15,172 nucleotides of DNA from an uncultured Bacilli bacterium (GCA_947625365.1 CANQNZ010000019.1:1-15172), one strand, 5' to 3'. Positions 7,107-14,670 are shown, numbered from the stretch's first letter. Translations and numbers: made by a program. The notes: generated from the sequence alone by a model not told the origin.

Positions 7107-7798
7107 ATTTCATTATTACTTTTAATAAATTCACGGAGTATTTTAGTTAATGCTCTTTTTTCAATGCGTGAAACATAACTACGTGAGATATTTAATTCTT
7201 TAGCTATTTCTTTTTGAGTTTTTTCTTTAATATTATTTAGACCATATCTTTTAATTATTATTTCTTTTTCCCGAGGCGATAATGTCTGCAGGTATTTGGT
7301 TAATAAGGCAATATTATTTTTATTATGTAATTCGGTAATCATATCTACTTGGTTATCTTTAATAATATCAATTAAATTAATTTCGTTACCATCTTTATCA
7401 TAGCCTATAGAATCGTTTAAACTAACAGTATTATCATTTTTTTTATTAGAACGAAAGAACATTAAAACTTCATTTTCTATGCACCTAGCACAGTAAGTTG
7501 TTATTTTAGTTTTATGATTATTTTTATAACTGTCTATGCCTTTAATTAAACCAATAGTACCGATACTTATTAAATCATCATTATCAGTGTTTTTACTTTC
7601 AAATTTCTTAACAATATGAGCAACTAATCTTAAATTATGTTCTATTAATTTATTTCGGGCATTTTTATTACCTTTAAGCATTAAATTGATATATTTTTCT
7701 TCATCTTCTTTGGATAAAGGGTCAGGAAAAACATTATTAGAATAACTTCCTGTAAAAAAGAGTAAACTTTTAAATAAGTGTAATAAATTTAAAAACAT
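7103..7798 (-). CDS. sigK: Sporulation sigma factor, pro-sigma-K
   Basis: 231-residue RNA polymerase sigma-70 factor. The sequence closely follows Bacillus sigma-K: FPDPLSKEDEEKYINLMLKG, LIEHNLRLVAHIVKKFES, DLISIGTIGLIKGIDSY (region 2), CARCIENEVLM, and SRSYVSRIEKRAL at the end of region 4.2. Sigma-K drives late mother-cell genes (coat, cortex) in endospore formers. Residues 1-18 are hydrophobic (MFLNLLHLFKSLLFFTGS) and lead into YSNNVFPDPLS, where Bacillus pro-sigma-K has its cleaved pro-sequence. Here the factor is therefore probably made inactive and released by a SpoIVFB-type protease. The gene is whole, with no intervening element as in the B. subtilis skin system. A good ribosome site (AAGGAAGTG) precedes the ATG. 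Sigma-E is the main alternative, but the N-terminus favours sigma-K. Confidence 0.88.
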   Translation of the reverse strand: MFLNLLHLFKSLLFFTGSYSNNVFPDPLSKEDEEKYINLMLKGNKNARNKLIEHNLRLVAHIVKKFESKNTDNDDLISIGTIGLIKGIDSYKNNHKTKITTYCARCIENEVLMFFRSNKKNDNTVSLNDSIGYDKDGNEINLIDIIKDNQVDMITELHNKNNIALLTKYLQTLSPREKEIIIKRYGLNNIKEKTQKEIAKELNISRSYVSRIEKRALTKILREFIKSNNEM

Positions 7799-7835
7799 AA
7801 TTCACTTCCTTAATATATTTTATTTAGAAAGAAAA

Positions 7836-7864
7836 AAACTATGATTTTTAAGTGGTATTTTGCC
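7836..7864 (-). promoter_or_regulatory. Possible sigma-E-type promoter of sigK
   Basis: On the minus strand GGCAAAAT (7864-7857), a 13-nt spacer and CATAGTTT (7843-7836). Each matches 6 of 8 positions of the sigma-E consensus as I recall it. It overlaps the divergent promoter. Confidence 0.25.
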
Positions 7865-7889
7865 ATATATTTTGGAAATATGTTATAAT
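7860..7889 (+). promoter_or_regulatory. Sigma-A promoter for the membrane protein-argS operon
   Basis: TTGCCA (7860-7865), 18-nt spacer, TATAAT (7884-7889) preceded by TGT (extended -10). It lies 24 nt before the preferred ATG. Confidence 0.75.
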
Positions 7890-7912
7890 TTAATTGTTAA
7901 GTGGGTGGGGAA

Positions 7913-8458
7913 ATGAAGAAATATAAAATTCAATTAAAATTATTCTTTATTTTAATATTTATCTTATATTTTTTACCAATAAATGGTTTTATGTTTAAAA
8001 AACTAGATGTGGCTAATTTGTTATTTGTTATTTATCCCATTGCTTTTTTTCTAACATCTACCATTGAAAGTCGCCATTCCGGAAATTTTTATGTTTTCCC
8101 TATAGCTACTTCAATCTTTTATATTCCCCTGGCATTTACTGTTTTTGAAGTAAATTATCTACCTTGTTATTTTCTTTATATTTTTATTGCTCTACTAGGA
8201 GGTTTATTTGGCCTTTGGTGTCATAATAATGAAGATTTAAGAAAATCTTTTAAAAAAGCAGTTGGTATAATTAGTGTTATAAGTATTATATTTATTATTT
8301 TATTTAATTTAATTTATATTATTATGGATAAATGTATTAATTACTATTGCACAATCGAAGATTTTATTAATGCTAGCACTATTCAAACGCTTATAACTAT
8401 TGGTTTATTAGTTATATTAGCAATTTATTGTTTTAAGAAAAAGAAGAAAAAAGATTAG
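7913..8458 (+). CDS. Polytopic membrane protein of unknown function
   Basis: 181 residues from the ATG at 7913. A GTG at 7901 would add four residues, but it is itself part of the purine-rich GTGGGTGGGG that serves as ribosome site. About six hydrophobic helices are visible, at roughly 9-26, 34-52, 62-80, 84-105, 117-139 and 160-177. The ends are basic (MKKYKIQLK and FKKKKKKD), placing them on the cytoplasmic side. A few conserved-looking polar residues stand between helices 2 and 3 (STIESRHSGN). No known transporter motif is evident. argS begins 9 nt after the stop, so the two are co-transcribed; the pairing gives no clear functional clue. Confidence 0.75.
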   Translation: MKKYKIQLKLFFILIFILYFLPINGFMFKKLDVANLLFVIYPIAFFLTSTIESRHSGNFYVFPIATSIFYIPLAFTVFEVNYLPCYFLYIFIALLGGLFGLWCHNNEDLRKSFKKAVGIISVISIIFIILFNLIYIIMDKCINYYCTIEDFINASTIQTLITIGLLVILAIYCFKKKKKKD

Positions 8459-8467
8459 GTGATTTAA

Positions 8468-10162
8468 ATGATAGAAAAACAATTAGAAGATATATTACAA
8501 GAGATTTTTAAAAGCTGTAATTATGAAATAGATAAAATAACCGTAAGTGTATCTAATCGCCCAGATTTAGGTGATTATCAATGTAATGATATATTTCGAT
8601 TAAGTAAAATGTTAGGTAAAAATCCTTTAGAGATTGGTAAAGAAATAGAAGAATGTCAATTGCCTATAGTTAAGGATACTTTTAAAAAATTAGAATTTGT
8701 TAAACCGGGTTTTATTAATATGACATTAAGCGATAAATTTATTAATGAAAATCTAAAGAAGATTAGTGCTTCGCCAAAATTTGGCGTTACGGAACAAGCT
8801 TTAGAAACTTATGTTATAGACTATGGTGGAGCCAATGTAGCTAAACCTTTACACGTAGGGCATATGCGTCCGGCGATTGTGGGGGAGTCTATTAAAAGAA
8901 TTATTAATTTTATGGGCCATAAAGTTATTGCCGATATACATTTAGGAGATTATGGTTTGCAAATAGGACAAGTAATATATGGACTAAAAAAAGAACATAT
9001 TGCTCTAGAAGAAATTAATGTCAATATTTTAAATCGTTTATATCCGCAGATTAGTAATCTTTGTAAGGAAGATGATGATGTAAAAGATATGTGCGCCACT
9101 ATAACAAAAGAGTTGCAAGATGGCAATCAAGAATATAAAAAATATTGGCAAAAAATCCTCGAGGTATCTATTGCTGATATGAAAAAATTATATGACTTTT
9201 TAGATGTTCATTTTGATTTATGGTATGGAGAAAGCGATGCATATGCTTACTTGCCAGCTGTTAAAAATATGTTAGAAAGTCAAAATTTATTAGTTAAAAG
9301 CGAAGGAGCTTTAGTCGTAGATGTAAAAAAAGATGATGATAAAAAAGAGGTTCCTCCTTTATTATTTCAAAAAAGCAATGGGGCGTATCTATATGCTTCT
9401 ACTGATTTAGGAACAATTTATCAAAGATGGCAAGATTTTAAACCTAATCATATTTTATATGTTGTGGATAATAGACAAGAAATGCACTTTGAACAAGTCT
9501 TTAGAGTAACAGATAAAATGGGTATGTTAGCTTATAAAAATTTAGAATTTTTAGGGCACGGAACAGTTAATGGGGAAGATGGCAAACCTTATAAAACTCG
9601 TAATGGTGATGCCCCTGGGTTACAAGAACTATTTAAACAGGCTAAAGAAATATTTATTGCGAAAAAAAGTGAAAACGAAAATATGAGTGAAGAAGATACG
9701 CGAAAAATAGTAAATGCGATTTTAAAGTTTGCAGATTTACAGAATTCGCGCGAAAAAGATTATATTTTTGATTTAAATAAATTTTCAGATGTTACTGGCA
9801 AAACCGGGCCTTATATTTTATATACTTATTTAAGAGTAAATAAAATAATTAAAAGTCTGAAATTAACTGATTTAGATTTAAATGCACAAATATATAATGA
9901 CGTAGATAGATTATTACGTTTAAAAATATTAGAAGTACCAAAGGTGTTAGAAAGTGCTTATCAGGAACGCAAACCCTCATACATTGCTGATTATTTATAT
10001 AACCTAGCGGTATGTGCTAATTCCTTTTATAGCTATAATCATTTAATGACTTTAGAAGATAAAGAAAAGCAAAAAAATTGGGTGTATGTCCTTACTCTTA
10101 TGAATAGAATAATAAAAGAATTGTTATATTTATTAGCTATTGAAATACCTAGTAAAATGTAA
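8468..10162 (+). CDS. argS: Arginyl-tRNA synthetase
   Basis: 564-residue class I synthetase that charges tRNA-Arg in the cytoplasm. The N-terminal Add-1 domain covers about 1-105. The catalytic domain shows the HIGH signature as KPLHVGHMRPAIVGE (H129, H132), with DIHLGDYGLQIGQ, YASTDLGTIYQRW and DNRQEMHFEQVF after it. The KMSK region is the usual ArgRS variant, GEDGKPYKTRNGDA. The C-terminal DALR-type anticodon domain starts near 440 (TGPYILYTYLRVNKII) and ends in YSYNHLMT and MNRIIKELLYLLAIEIP. Length is usual. Ribosome site AGGTGAT is just before the ATG. It lies second in a probable operon with a membrane protein upstream and a P-loop kinase and kduI downstream. Confidence 0.97.
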   Translation: MIEKQLEDILQEIFKSCNYEIDKITVSVSNRPDLGDYQCNDIFRLSKMLGKNPLEIGKEIEECQLPIVKDTFKKLEFVKPGFINMTLSDKFINENLKKISASPKFGVTEQALETYVIDYGGANVAKPLHVGHMRPAIVGESIKRIINFMGHKVIADIHLGDYGLQIGQVIYGLKKEHIALEEINVNILNRLYPQISNLCKEDDDVKDMCATITKELQDGNQEYKKYWQKILEVSIADMKKLYDFLDVHFDLWYGESDAYAYLPAVKNMLESQNLLVKSEGALVVDVKKDDDKKEVPPLLFQKSNGAYLYASTDLGTIYQRWQDFKPNHILYVVDNRQEMHFEQVFRVTDKMGMLAYKNLEFLGHGTVNGEDGKPYKTRNGDAPGLQELFKQAKEIFIAKKSENENMSEEDTRKIVNAILKFADLQNSREKDYIFDLNKFSDVTGKTGPYILYTYLRVNKIIKSLKLTDLDLNAQIYNDVDRLLRLKILEVPKVLESAYQERKPSYIADYLYNLAVCANSFYSYNHLMTLEDKEKQKNWVYVLTLMNRIIKELLYLLAIEIPSKM

Positions 10163-10186
10163 AAATAAATTAAGCAGGAGGTTAAG

Positions 10187-10729
10187 ATGAAAGAAGTTGT
10201 AGTAATTAATGGGACAGGGGGAAGTGGTAAAGATACTTTTGTCTCTTATGTTTCCAGGTTAGTTAGGGTTGATAATTGTGACTCAGTTGGTAGAGTTAAA
10301 GAGATAGCTCGTATGATTGGTTGGAATGGCGTAAGTAAAAGTGAAAAAGACCGCAAGTTTTTAAGCGATTTAAAAAGATTAACAACCTTATATAATGACA
10401 TGTCATTTACCGAAATTAAAAAGGGCATTGAATTTTTTGAAAATCGTTATGATAAAGATATTATGTTTATTCATATTAGAGAACCGGAAGAAATAGCTAA
10501 AGTTATAGATTTTTATCCGAAGGCTAAGACTTTATTAATAAAAAGAGCTAATTATGATAATATAACATCTAATGCTTCTGATGCTAATGTGGATAACTAT
10601 GACTATGATTATATTATTTATAATGAAACTTTAGACCAATTAAGAGAGCAAGCCAAAGAATTTGTTTATAATTTACTAAATGATAAACCAAGAAAGAGGG
10701 ATATAAATGCAGACACGCTATGGAGCTAA
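10187..10729 (+). CDS. P-loop nucleotide kinase-like protein
   Basis: 180 residues with the Walker A motif at the extreme N-terminus, NGTGGSGKDTF (G14, K15, D16, T17), directly after the first strand VVVI. The GKDT form is found in deoxynucleoside-monophosphate and phosphomevalonate-kinase-like P-loop enzymes. Further on are DR (residues 51-52 region), a FIHIREPEEI strand-helix (about 100-110) that could be the Walker B/LID part, and TLLIKRANYDN. This suggests a small-molecule phosphotransferase of the adenylate kinase superfamily, but no substrate can be named. An AGGAGG ribosome site is present. It overlaps kduI by 23 nt in another frame, so translation is likely coupled. Confidence 0.7.
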   Translation: MKEVVVINGTGGSGKDTFVSYVSRLVRVDNCDSVGRVKEIARMIGWNGVSKSEKDRKFLSDLKRLTTLYNDMSFTEIKKGIEFFENRYDKDIMFIHIREPEEIAKVIDFYPKAKTLLIKRANYDNITSNASDANVDNYDYDYIIYNETLDQLREQAKEFVYNLLNDKPRKRDINADTLWS

Positions 10730-11540
10730 TCCTAAAGATTTCCAAAAATATGATACTGATGAAATTAGAGAAGAATTTTTAATAGAAAAAATATTTGTAA
10801 GTGATGAAATAAATTTAACTTATTCACATATTGATAGAATTATTTTTGGTGGGGCTATGCCTAATAAAAATAAGTTAAACTTAGATACAGCTCTTAACTG
10901 TCAAAAAGATTTAGGCAGTAATTATTTTTTAGAAAATAGAGAGTTAGGCATTATTAATATTGGCGGTCAAGGCAAAATTATTGTAGATAAGAAAGAATAT
11001 ATCTTAGATAATTTAAATGCTTTATATATTGGTAAAGGTCATCAAAAAATAGAATTTGTAAATATTGATAATCCTAAATTCTTTTTAGCATCTTGTGCTG
11101 CTCATATGGAAAAACCTACTGTTTTAATTGATAATGCGAAGGCTCGCAAGGTGCCATGTGGCGATAGCTTAACAAGTAATAAAAGAGTAATAAATCAATT
11201 AATTCATCCTAGTTTAGTTGATACTTGTCAGCTTTTAATGGGATGTACAGAACTTTTAGATGGCAGTGTTTATAATACTATGCCTGCTCATACCCATGAA
11301 AGAAGAATGGAAGTTTATTTTTACTTTGGTTTAAATCCTGAGAATATTGTTTTCCATTTTATGGGGGAACCTTCGCAAACAAGACATATTGTTGTTAAAA
11401 ATGAGCAAGCTGTTATTTCACCAAGTTGGTCTATTCATGCTGGCAGTGGTACTAGTAGTTATAAATTTATTTGGGCTATGTGTGGTGAAAATAAAGAATT
11501 TGACGATATGGACAATGTAGCAATAAAAGACATGAAATAG
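10707..11540 (+). CDS. kduI: 5-keto-4-deoxyuronate isomerase
   Basis: 277-residue cupin enzyme (4-deoxy-L-threo-5-hexosulose-uronate ketol-isomerase) that converts unsaturated uronate from pectin or glycosaminoglycan breakdown to 3-deoxy-D-glycero-2,5-hexodiulosonate. Conservation is very high: EFLIEKIFVSDEINLTYSHIDRI, REIGIINIGG-type stretch as RELGIINIGGQGKI, ALYIGKG, CGDSLTSNKR and MPAHTHERRMEVYFYF. Metal ligands are the two His of HTHE, the Glu of RRME and the His of PSWSIHAG. Full length. AAAGAGGG inside the previous gene serves as ribosome site. No kduD, uronate lyase or transporter gene is visible nearby, so the pathway must be completed elsewhere or the enzyme used for another hexuronate. 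Confidence 0.95.
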   Translation: MQTRYGANPKDFQKYDTDEIREEFLIEKIFVSDEINLTYSHIDRIIFGGAMPNKNKLNLDTALNCQKDLGSNYFLENRELGIINIGGQGKIIVDKKEYILDNLNALYIGKGHQKIEFVNIDNPKFFLASCAAHMEKPTVLIDNAKARKVPCGDSLTSNKRVINQLIHPSLVDTCQLLMGCTELLDGSVYNTMPAHTHERRMEVYFYFGLNPENIVFHFMGEPSQTRHIVVKNEQAVISPSWSIHAGSGTSSYKFIWAMCGENKEFDDMDNVAIKDMK

Positions 11541-11545
11541 ATTTC

Positions 11546-11583
11546 TAATAAAACTTATTATTAAAAATTAATAAGTTTTATTA
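11546..11583. terminator. AT-only terminator hairpin after kduI
   Basis: Perfect 15-bp inverted repeat (11546-11560 and 11569-11583, core AAACTTATTA / TAATAAGTTT) with an 8-nt loop. It is almost GC-free, so it may be a weak terminator or an RNA-stabilising stem. Confidence 0.6.
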
Positions 11584-11594
11584 TGCATGGAAAG

Positions 11595-11623
11595 TAGACC
11601 TTTTATTAAATTTAGTTTATAAT
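11595..11623 (+). promoter_or_regulatory. Promoter of the cysteine desulfurase-yqeGH operon
   Basis: TAGACC (11595-11600), 17-nt spacer, TATAAT (11618-11623). The gene's AGGTGAT ribosome site follows. Confidence 0.6.
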
Positions 11624-11639
11624 TAAGTAGGTGATAGTA

Positions 11640-12779
11640 ATGATTTATTTAGATTATAGTGCAACAACACCAGTTATTAATGATGTTATTGATTCTTATA
11701 ATAAGGCTAGTAAAGATTATATAGGTAATCCTAATTCCATTCATGAACTAGGCCTAAAATCTAAAAAATTATTAATGAGTGCTTTAACACAAATGGCAGA
11801 GCTTTTAAATGTATCTGCTGATGAAATTACAATAACTAGTGGGGCAACGCAGGCTAATAATATGGCTTTTAAAGGACTACTTAAATATGTTCCCGAAAAT
11901 AAAAAGAATATAGTAGTTTCTAAATTAGAACATCCTTCTATTTATAAGATATGTGAATATTTAGAAACTTTAGGTTATACGATTAGTTATGTAGAAAATG
12001 ATAAAAATGGTATAGTTGATTTTGATGATTTAAAAAAGAAAATTACAGAAGATACCTTTTTAGTAAGTATTTGTGCTGTAAATAGTGAACTAGGGATTAG
12101 AGAGCCTCTCAAAACAATTAGACAGATAATAAAAAAAGAAAATCCTAATGTTTTATTTCATTCTGATATAACTCAAGCTTTAGGCAAAGTAAATGTAAAT
12201 TTACATGATGTTGACCTAGCATCTGCTTCAGCTCATAAAATTTATGGCCCAAAAGGGGTAGGATTTTTATACAAGTCTAAAAAAGTAAGGTTAGAACCCT
12301 TAATTCATGGAAGTAGTAAAGACTTTAACAAATTAAATCCTGGCACACCACCTTTACCACTTATAGTAGCATTTTCAAAAGCTTTACGTTTAGCCTTGAC
12401 AGATTTAGACCAAAAAGAAAATTTTGTAGCTAAATTAAATGAAAAAATAATTCGTAAATTAGAAAAGTACGATAAATTAAAAATAAATAAAACAAATTAT
12501 TCTATTCCGCATATATTAAATATAAGCCTAATGGATATAAAAAGTGAGACCTTTGTCCACGCTATGGCGGAAGAAGAAATTTATATAGGAACTAAAACCG
12601 CTTGCTCTAAAGGAGAGTTAAGCAGTGCCGTTATGGCTTTATATAATGATAAAAAAAGAGCTCAAACAACCATTCGAATAAGTATATCTTATTTAACAAC
12701 GTTAGATGAAATTAATAAATTTATAAGTGTGTTTGAGAAAAAATATGAAGCATTAAGTTCTTTAAACGAAACAAATTAA
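11640..12779 (+). CDS. Cysteine desulfurase, NifS/IscS family
   Basis: 379 residues, a PLP-dependent class V aminotransferase-fold enzyme that takes sulfur from cysteine to a persulfide for Fe-S clusters or tRNA thiolation. MIYLDYSATTP is the standard family start, and AGGTGAT stands 4 nt before this ATG; an in-frame GTG at 11631 is inside that site and is rejected. Residues: LEHPS with the PLP-stacking His (98), SDITQALG, the PLP lysine 200 in SAHKIYGPKG, the catalytic Cys322 in TKTACSKGE, and the substrate Arg in TIRISIS. Two variants: NSELG for the usual NNEIG, and NPGTPP for RSGTEN. The catalytic loop is kept, so it is probably active. It heads an operon with yqeG and yqeH; no thiI or iscU is adjacent. 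Confidence 0.9.
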   Translation: MIYLDYSATTPVINDVIDSYNKASKDYIGNPNSIHELGLKSKKLLMSALTQMAELLNVSADEITITSGATQANNMAFKGLLKYVPENKKNIVVSKLEHPSIYKICEYLETLGYTISYVENDKNGIVDFDDLKKKITEDTFLVSICAVNSELGIREPLKTIRQIIKKENPNVLFHSDITQALGKVNVNLHDVDLASASAHKIYGPKGVGFLYKSKKVRLEPLIHGSSKDFNKLNPGTPPLPLIVAFSKALRLALTDLDQKENFVAKLNEKIIRKLEKYDKLKINKTNYSIPHILNISLMDIKSETFVHAMAEEEIYIGTKTACSKGELSSAVMALYNDKKRAQTTIRISISYLTTLDEINKFISVFEKKYEALSSLNETN

Positions 12780-12801
12780 AATGTGTTAGGAAGGTGTTAC
12801 A

Positions 12802-13323
12802 ATGGATTATTTTGTCCCTGATATATATCAACAAAGTATTTTTACTATCAATTATAAACAATTAAAAAAATCAGGAATTAAATGTTTATTATTTGATTTA
12901 GATAATACACTTGTCCCCATTAGTGCCACTGTTCCGGGAATAAAAGAAAAGGAATTGATTGAAGGGTTAAAAGAAATGGGATTTAAAGTCATTATTTTAT
13001 CTAATAGTGGTAAAGAACGTTTAGAACCTTTTAAAGAGGGCTTTAATGTTGATACTGCCTTTTTATCAAGAAAACCTTTAAAGAAAAAATATCAAAAAGT
13101 TATGGAATTATATGATTATAAAGATACAGAAATTGCCGCAATTGGCGACCAATTGTTAACAGATGTTTTTGGGGCAAATAGAATGGGCTTTACTAGCATT
13201 TTAACTAATCCTATTAGTAAAGAAGATTTTTTCCAAACAAAATTTAATCGTATTATTGAAAGAATTATAATGCGTAAATTAGCTAAAAAAGGATTATTTA
13301 CTAAGGGGGAATATCATGACTAA
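12802..13323 (+). CDS. yqeG: YqeG family HAD phosphatase (subclass IIIA)
   Basis: 173-residue HAD-superfamily phosphatase. All four motifs are visible: I, LLFDLDNTLVP (nucleophile Asp, DxDNT); II, VIILSNSG; III, the Lys of SRKPLKKKY; IV, AIGDQLLTDVFGANRMG. Length matches Bacillus YqeG. The family is related to yeast Gep4, a phosphatidylglycerophosphate phosphatase, so a lipid substrate is possible but not shown here. AAGGTG lies shortly before the ATG. Its end overlaps yqeH by 8 nt, the conserved Firmicutes yqeG-yqeH order; aroE and later operon genes are missing. Confidence 0.93.
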   Translation: MDYFVPDIYQQSIFTINYKQLKKSGIKCLLFDLDNTLVPISATVPGIKEKELIEGLKEMGFKVIILSNSGKERLEPFKEGFNVDTAFLSRKPLKKKYQKVMELYDYKDTEIAAIGDQLLTDVFGANRMGFTSILTNPISKEDFFQTKFNRIIERIIMRKLAKKGLFTKGEYHD

Positions 13324-14311
13324 AAAATGTACAGGTTGTGGCTACCCATTACAAAGTGAAGATAAAAATAAATTAGGATATATTCCCAAAACAAAAAGTA
13401 AAAAAGCAGATTTATGTGAAAGATGTTTTAAAATAATTCATTATAATGATGCCAAAGTTGTTACTTTGCCAGTTGATGAAAAGAAAATTATTAAAATAGT
13501 TAATGAAAGTAATAATCATGTTCTATTTTTAATAGACTTTTTGAATATAAACTTAAGAACTATTAAATTATATCAAGAAATAAAAAGACCTAAAACTTTA
13601 TTAATTAGTAAAAGTGATATAATTCCATATTCTTTTAATCGAAATAAAATAATAGCTTGGCTTAATGATTATTATAATATAGATGATGAAATAATTTTTA
13701 TAAGTGCTTTAAAAAATCGTAATATAAATACATTAATAAATTATTTAGAAGCTAAAGAAATAAAAAAAGCTTATTTATTAGGTTTTACTAATGTAGGAAA
13801 AAGTAGTTTAGTAAATAGTATTGTAGAATATAAAGAATTAAATCATCATGCTATTACAACTAGTTTAGTACCTAACACTACTTTAGATTTTATGAATATA
13901 AAAATTAATGACCATTTAACGATAATTGACTCCCCAGGCTTTGCTTTAAAAAATAATATTTATGATAATAATGATTTAAAATTTATCAAAAAAATAAATC
14001 CTAAAAAATTTTTAAAACCAATTACTTATCAATTAAAAGAGAATGCTTCTATTTTAATTGATAATAAAATTAGAATAGATAATTTAGATAAAAAGAATAA
14101 TTTCACTTTTTATATGAGTAATCAAATAACTTTTAAAAGAGAATTTAATACTAATAAATTAGAAAATTTAAAATCACAAATATTCGAGATACCTAAAAAT
14201 AGTGATATAGTTATTCTAGGACTAGGATTTATTAATGTTAAAAATAATTGTAAAGTTAAAATATTTATTAATGAGTTAGCTTTAATTGAAATAAGAAAAT
14301 CATTTTTTTGA
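13316..14311 (+). CDS. yqeH: YqeH, circularly permuted ribosome-biogenesis GTPase
   Basis: 331-residue GTPase needed for 30S subunit assembly in Bacillus. It begins with a treble-clef zinc finger, C5xxC8 and C34xxC37. The G motifs come in permuted order: G4 SKSD at 98-101, G5 SAL at 130-132, G1 GFTNVGKSS from 156, a G2 threonine in TTSLVPNTTLD, then G3 DSPG at 205-208. The C-terminal region (about 230-331) is the RNA/protein-binding part, with a strand-rich end (DIVILGLGFINVKNN). Slightly shorter than Bacillus YqeH. The GGGGGA ribosome site lies in the end of yqeG. It ends with TGA. No strong terminator follows. Confidence 0.93.
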   Translation: MTKKCTGCGYPLQSEDKNKLGYIPKTKSKKADLCERCFKIIHYNDAKVVTLPVDEKKIIKIVNESNNHVLFLIDFLNINLRTIKLYQEIKRPKTLLISKSDIIPYSFNRNKIIAWLNDYYNIDDEIIFISALKNRNINTLINYLEAKEIKKAYLLGFTNVGKSSLVNSIVEYKELNHHAITTSLVPNTTLDFMNIKINDHLTIIDSPGFALKNNIYDNNDLKFIKKINPKKFLKPITYQLKENASILIDNKIRIDNLDKKNNFTFYMSNQITFKREFNTNKLENLKSQIFEIPKNSDIVILGLGFINVKNNCKVKIFINELALIEIRKSFF

Positions 14312-14316
14312 AATAG

Positions 14317-14346
14317 TTGACTAAATAAGTAAAAAAAGTATATAAT
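14317..14346 (+). promoter_or_regulatory. Strong sigma-A promoter of the candidate RNA
   Basis: TTGACT (14317-14322), 18-nt A-rich spacer, TATAAT (14341-14346). The predicted transcript start, near 14352-14354, falls at the outer edge of the long-range stem described next. Confidence 0.75.
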
Positions 14347-14352
14347 AAAAAT

Positions 14353-14670
14353 GTAAGTGCTACATATAGCATCTACGTTTTGGGTAGACGCCATGTAAAA
14401 AGAATATTCTTTTTACGGGCGTCATTTATTGTTTTTAAATATCTTCAAGGATATCTAAAATTTTTATAATGATAATTATTTTTAGTATAACTAAAAATTT
14501 TCTCATAACTCATCTACTCCTTTTAAACCAAAACCCCAAAAAAGGATTATGCTTTAAACATGATGTAAGATAAGTAGATGCCCAGTAGCACTTAAGGAGA
14601 TATTATAAAGATGAGTTATAGAAAAGGAAAGAAAAACCGTTCGACAAAATCCGCGATTTTTCTTTTTTTA
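14353..14670 (+). ncRNA. Candidate structured RNA, about 320 nt, class unknown
   Basis: No convincing gene lies here; the sequence looks like a folded RNA. The closing helix is TAAGTGCTAC (14354-14363) with GTAGCACTTA (14585-14594), followed inside by GCATCTAC (14369-14376) with GTAGATGC (14574-14581). Hairpins within: GACGCC/GGCGTC (14387-14392/14418-14423) capped by a 22-nt palindrome at 14395-14416; ATATC/GATAT (14439-14443/14450-14454); ATTTTTAG/CTAAAAAT (14478-14485/14491-14498); TCCTTTT/AAAAGGA (14518-14524/14540-14546). GTTTTGG (14377-14383) can pair with CCAAAAC (14528-14534) in the last loop, a pseudoknot. A promoter ends 7 nt before it and a terminator follows. It does not show the conserved cores of tmRNA, RNase P RNA or SRP RNA. 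The structure is hand-folded. Confidence 0.5.
14646..14670 (+). terminator. Terminator of the candidate RNA
   Basis: AAAATC (14646-14651), CGC loop, GATTTT (14655-14660), then a T-rich run with seven Ts at 14663-14669. Confidence 0.6.

Noticed and set aside
14440..14514. A minus-strand 22-residue frame starting at 14513 with AAAAGGAG before it
   Set aside because: The ribosome site is only 3 nt from the ATG, no promoter is evident, and the match to the plus-strand start is better explained as RNA pairing.
14353..14600. A miniature transposable element with terminal inverted repeats and a TA target duplication
   Set aside because: The outer repeats would fit, but a promoter ends exactly before them, the inner hairpins and loop pairing look functional, and no second copy is visible in the window.
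14353..14670. Retron RNA (end-pairing a1/a2 segments)
   Set aside because: No reverse transcriptase gene follows; the next gene is a secreted protein.
14353..14670. tmRNA, RNase P RNA, SRP RNA or T-box leader
   Set aside because: No tRNA-like ends and tag frame, no GAGGAAAGUCC core, no SRP tetraloop core, and no T-box sequence could be found.
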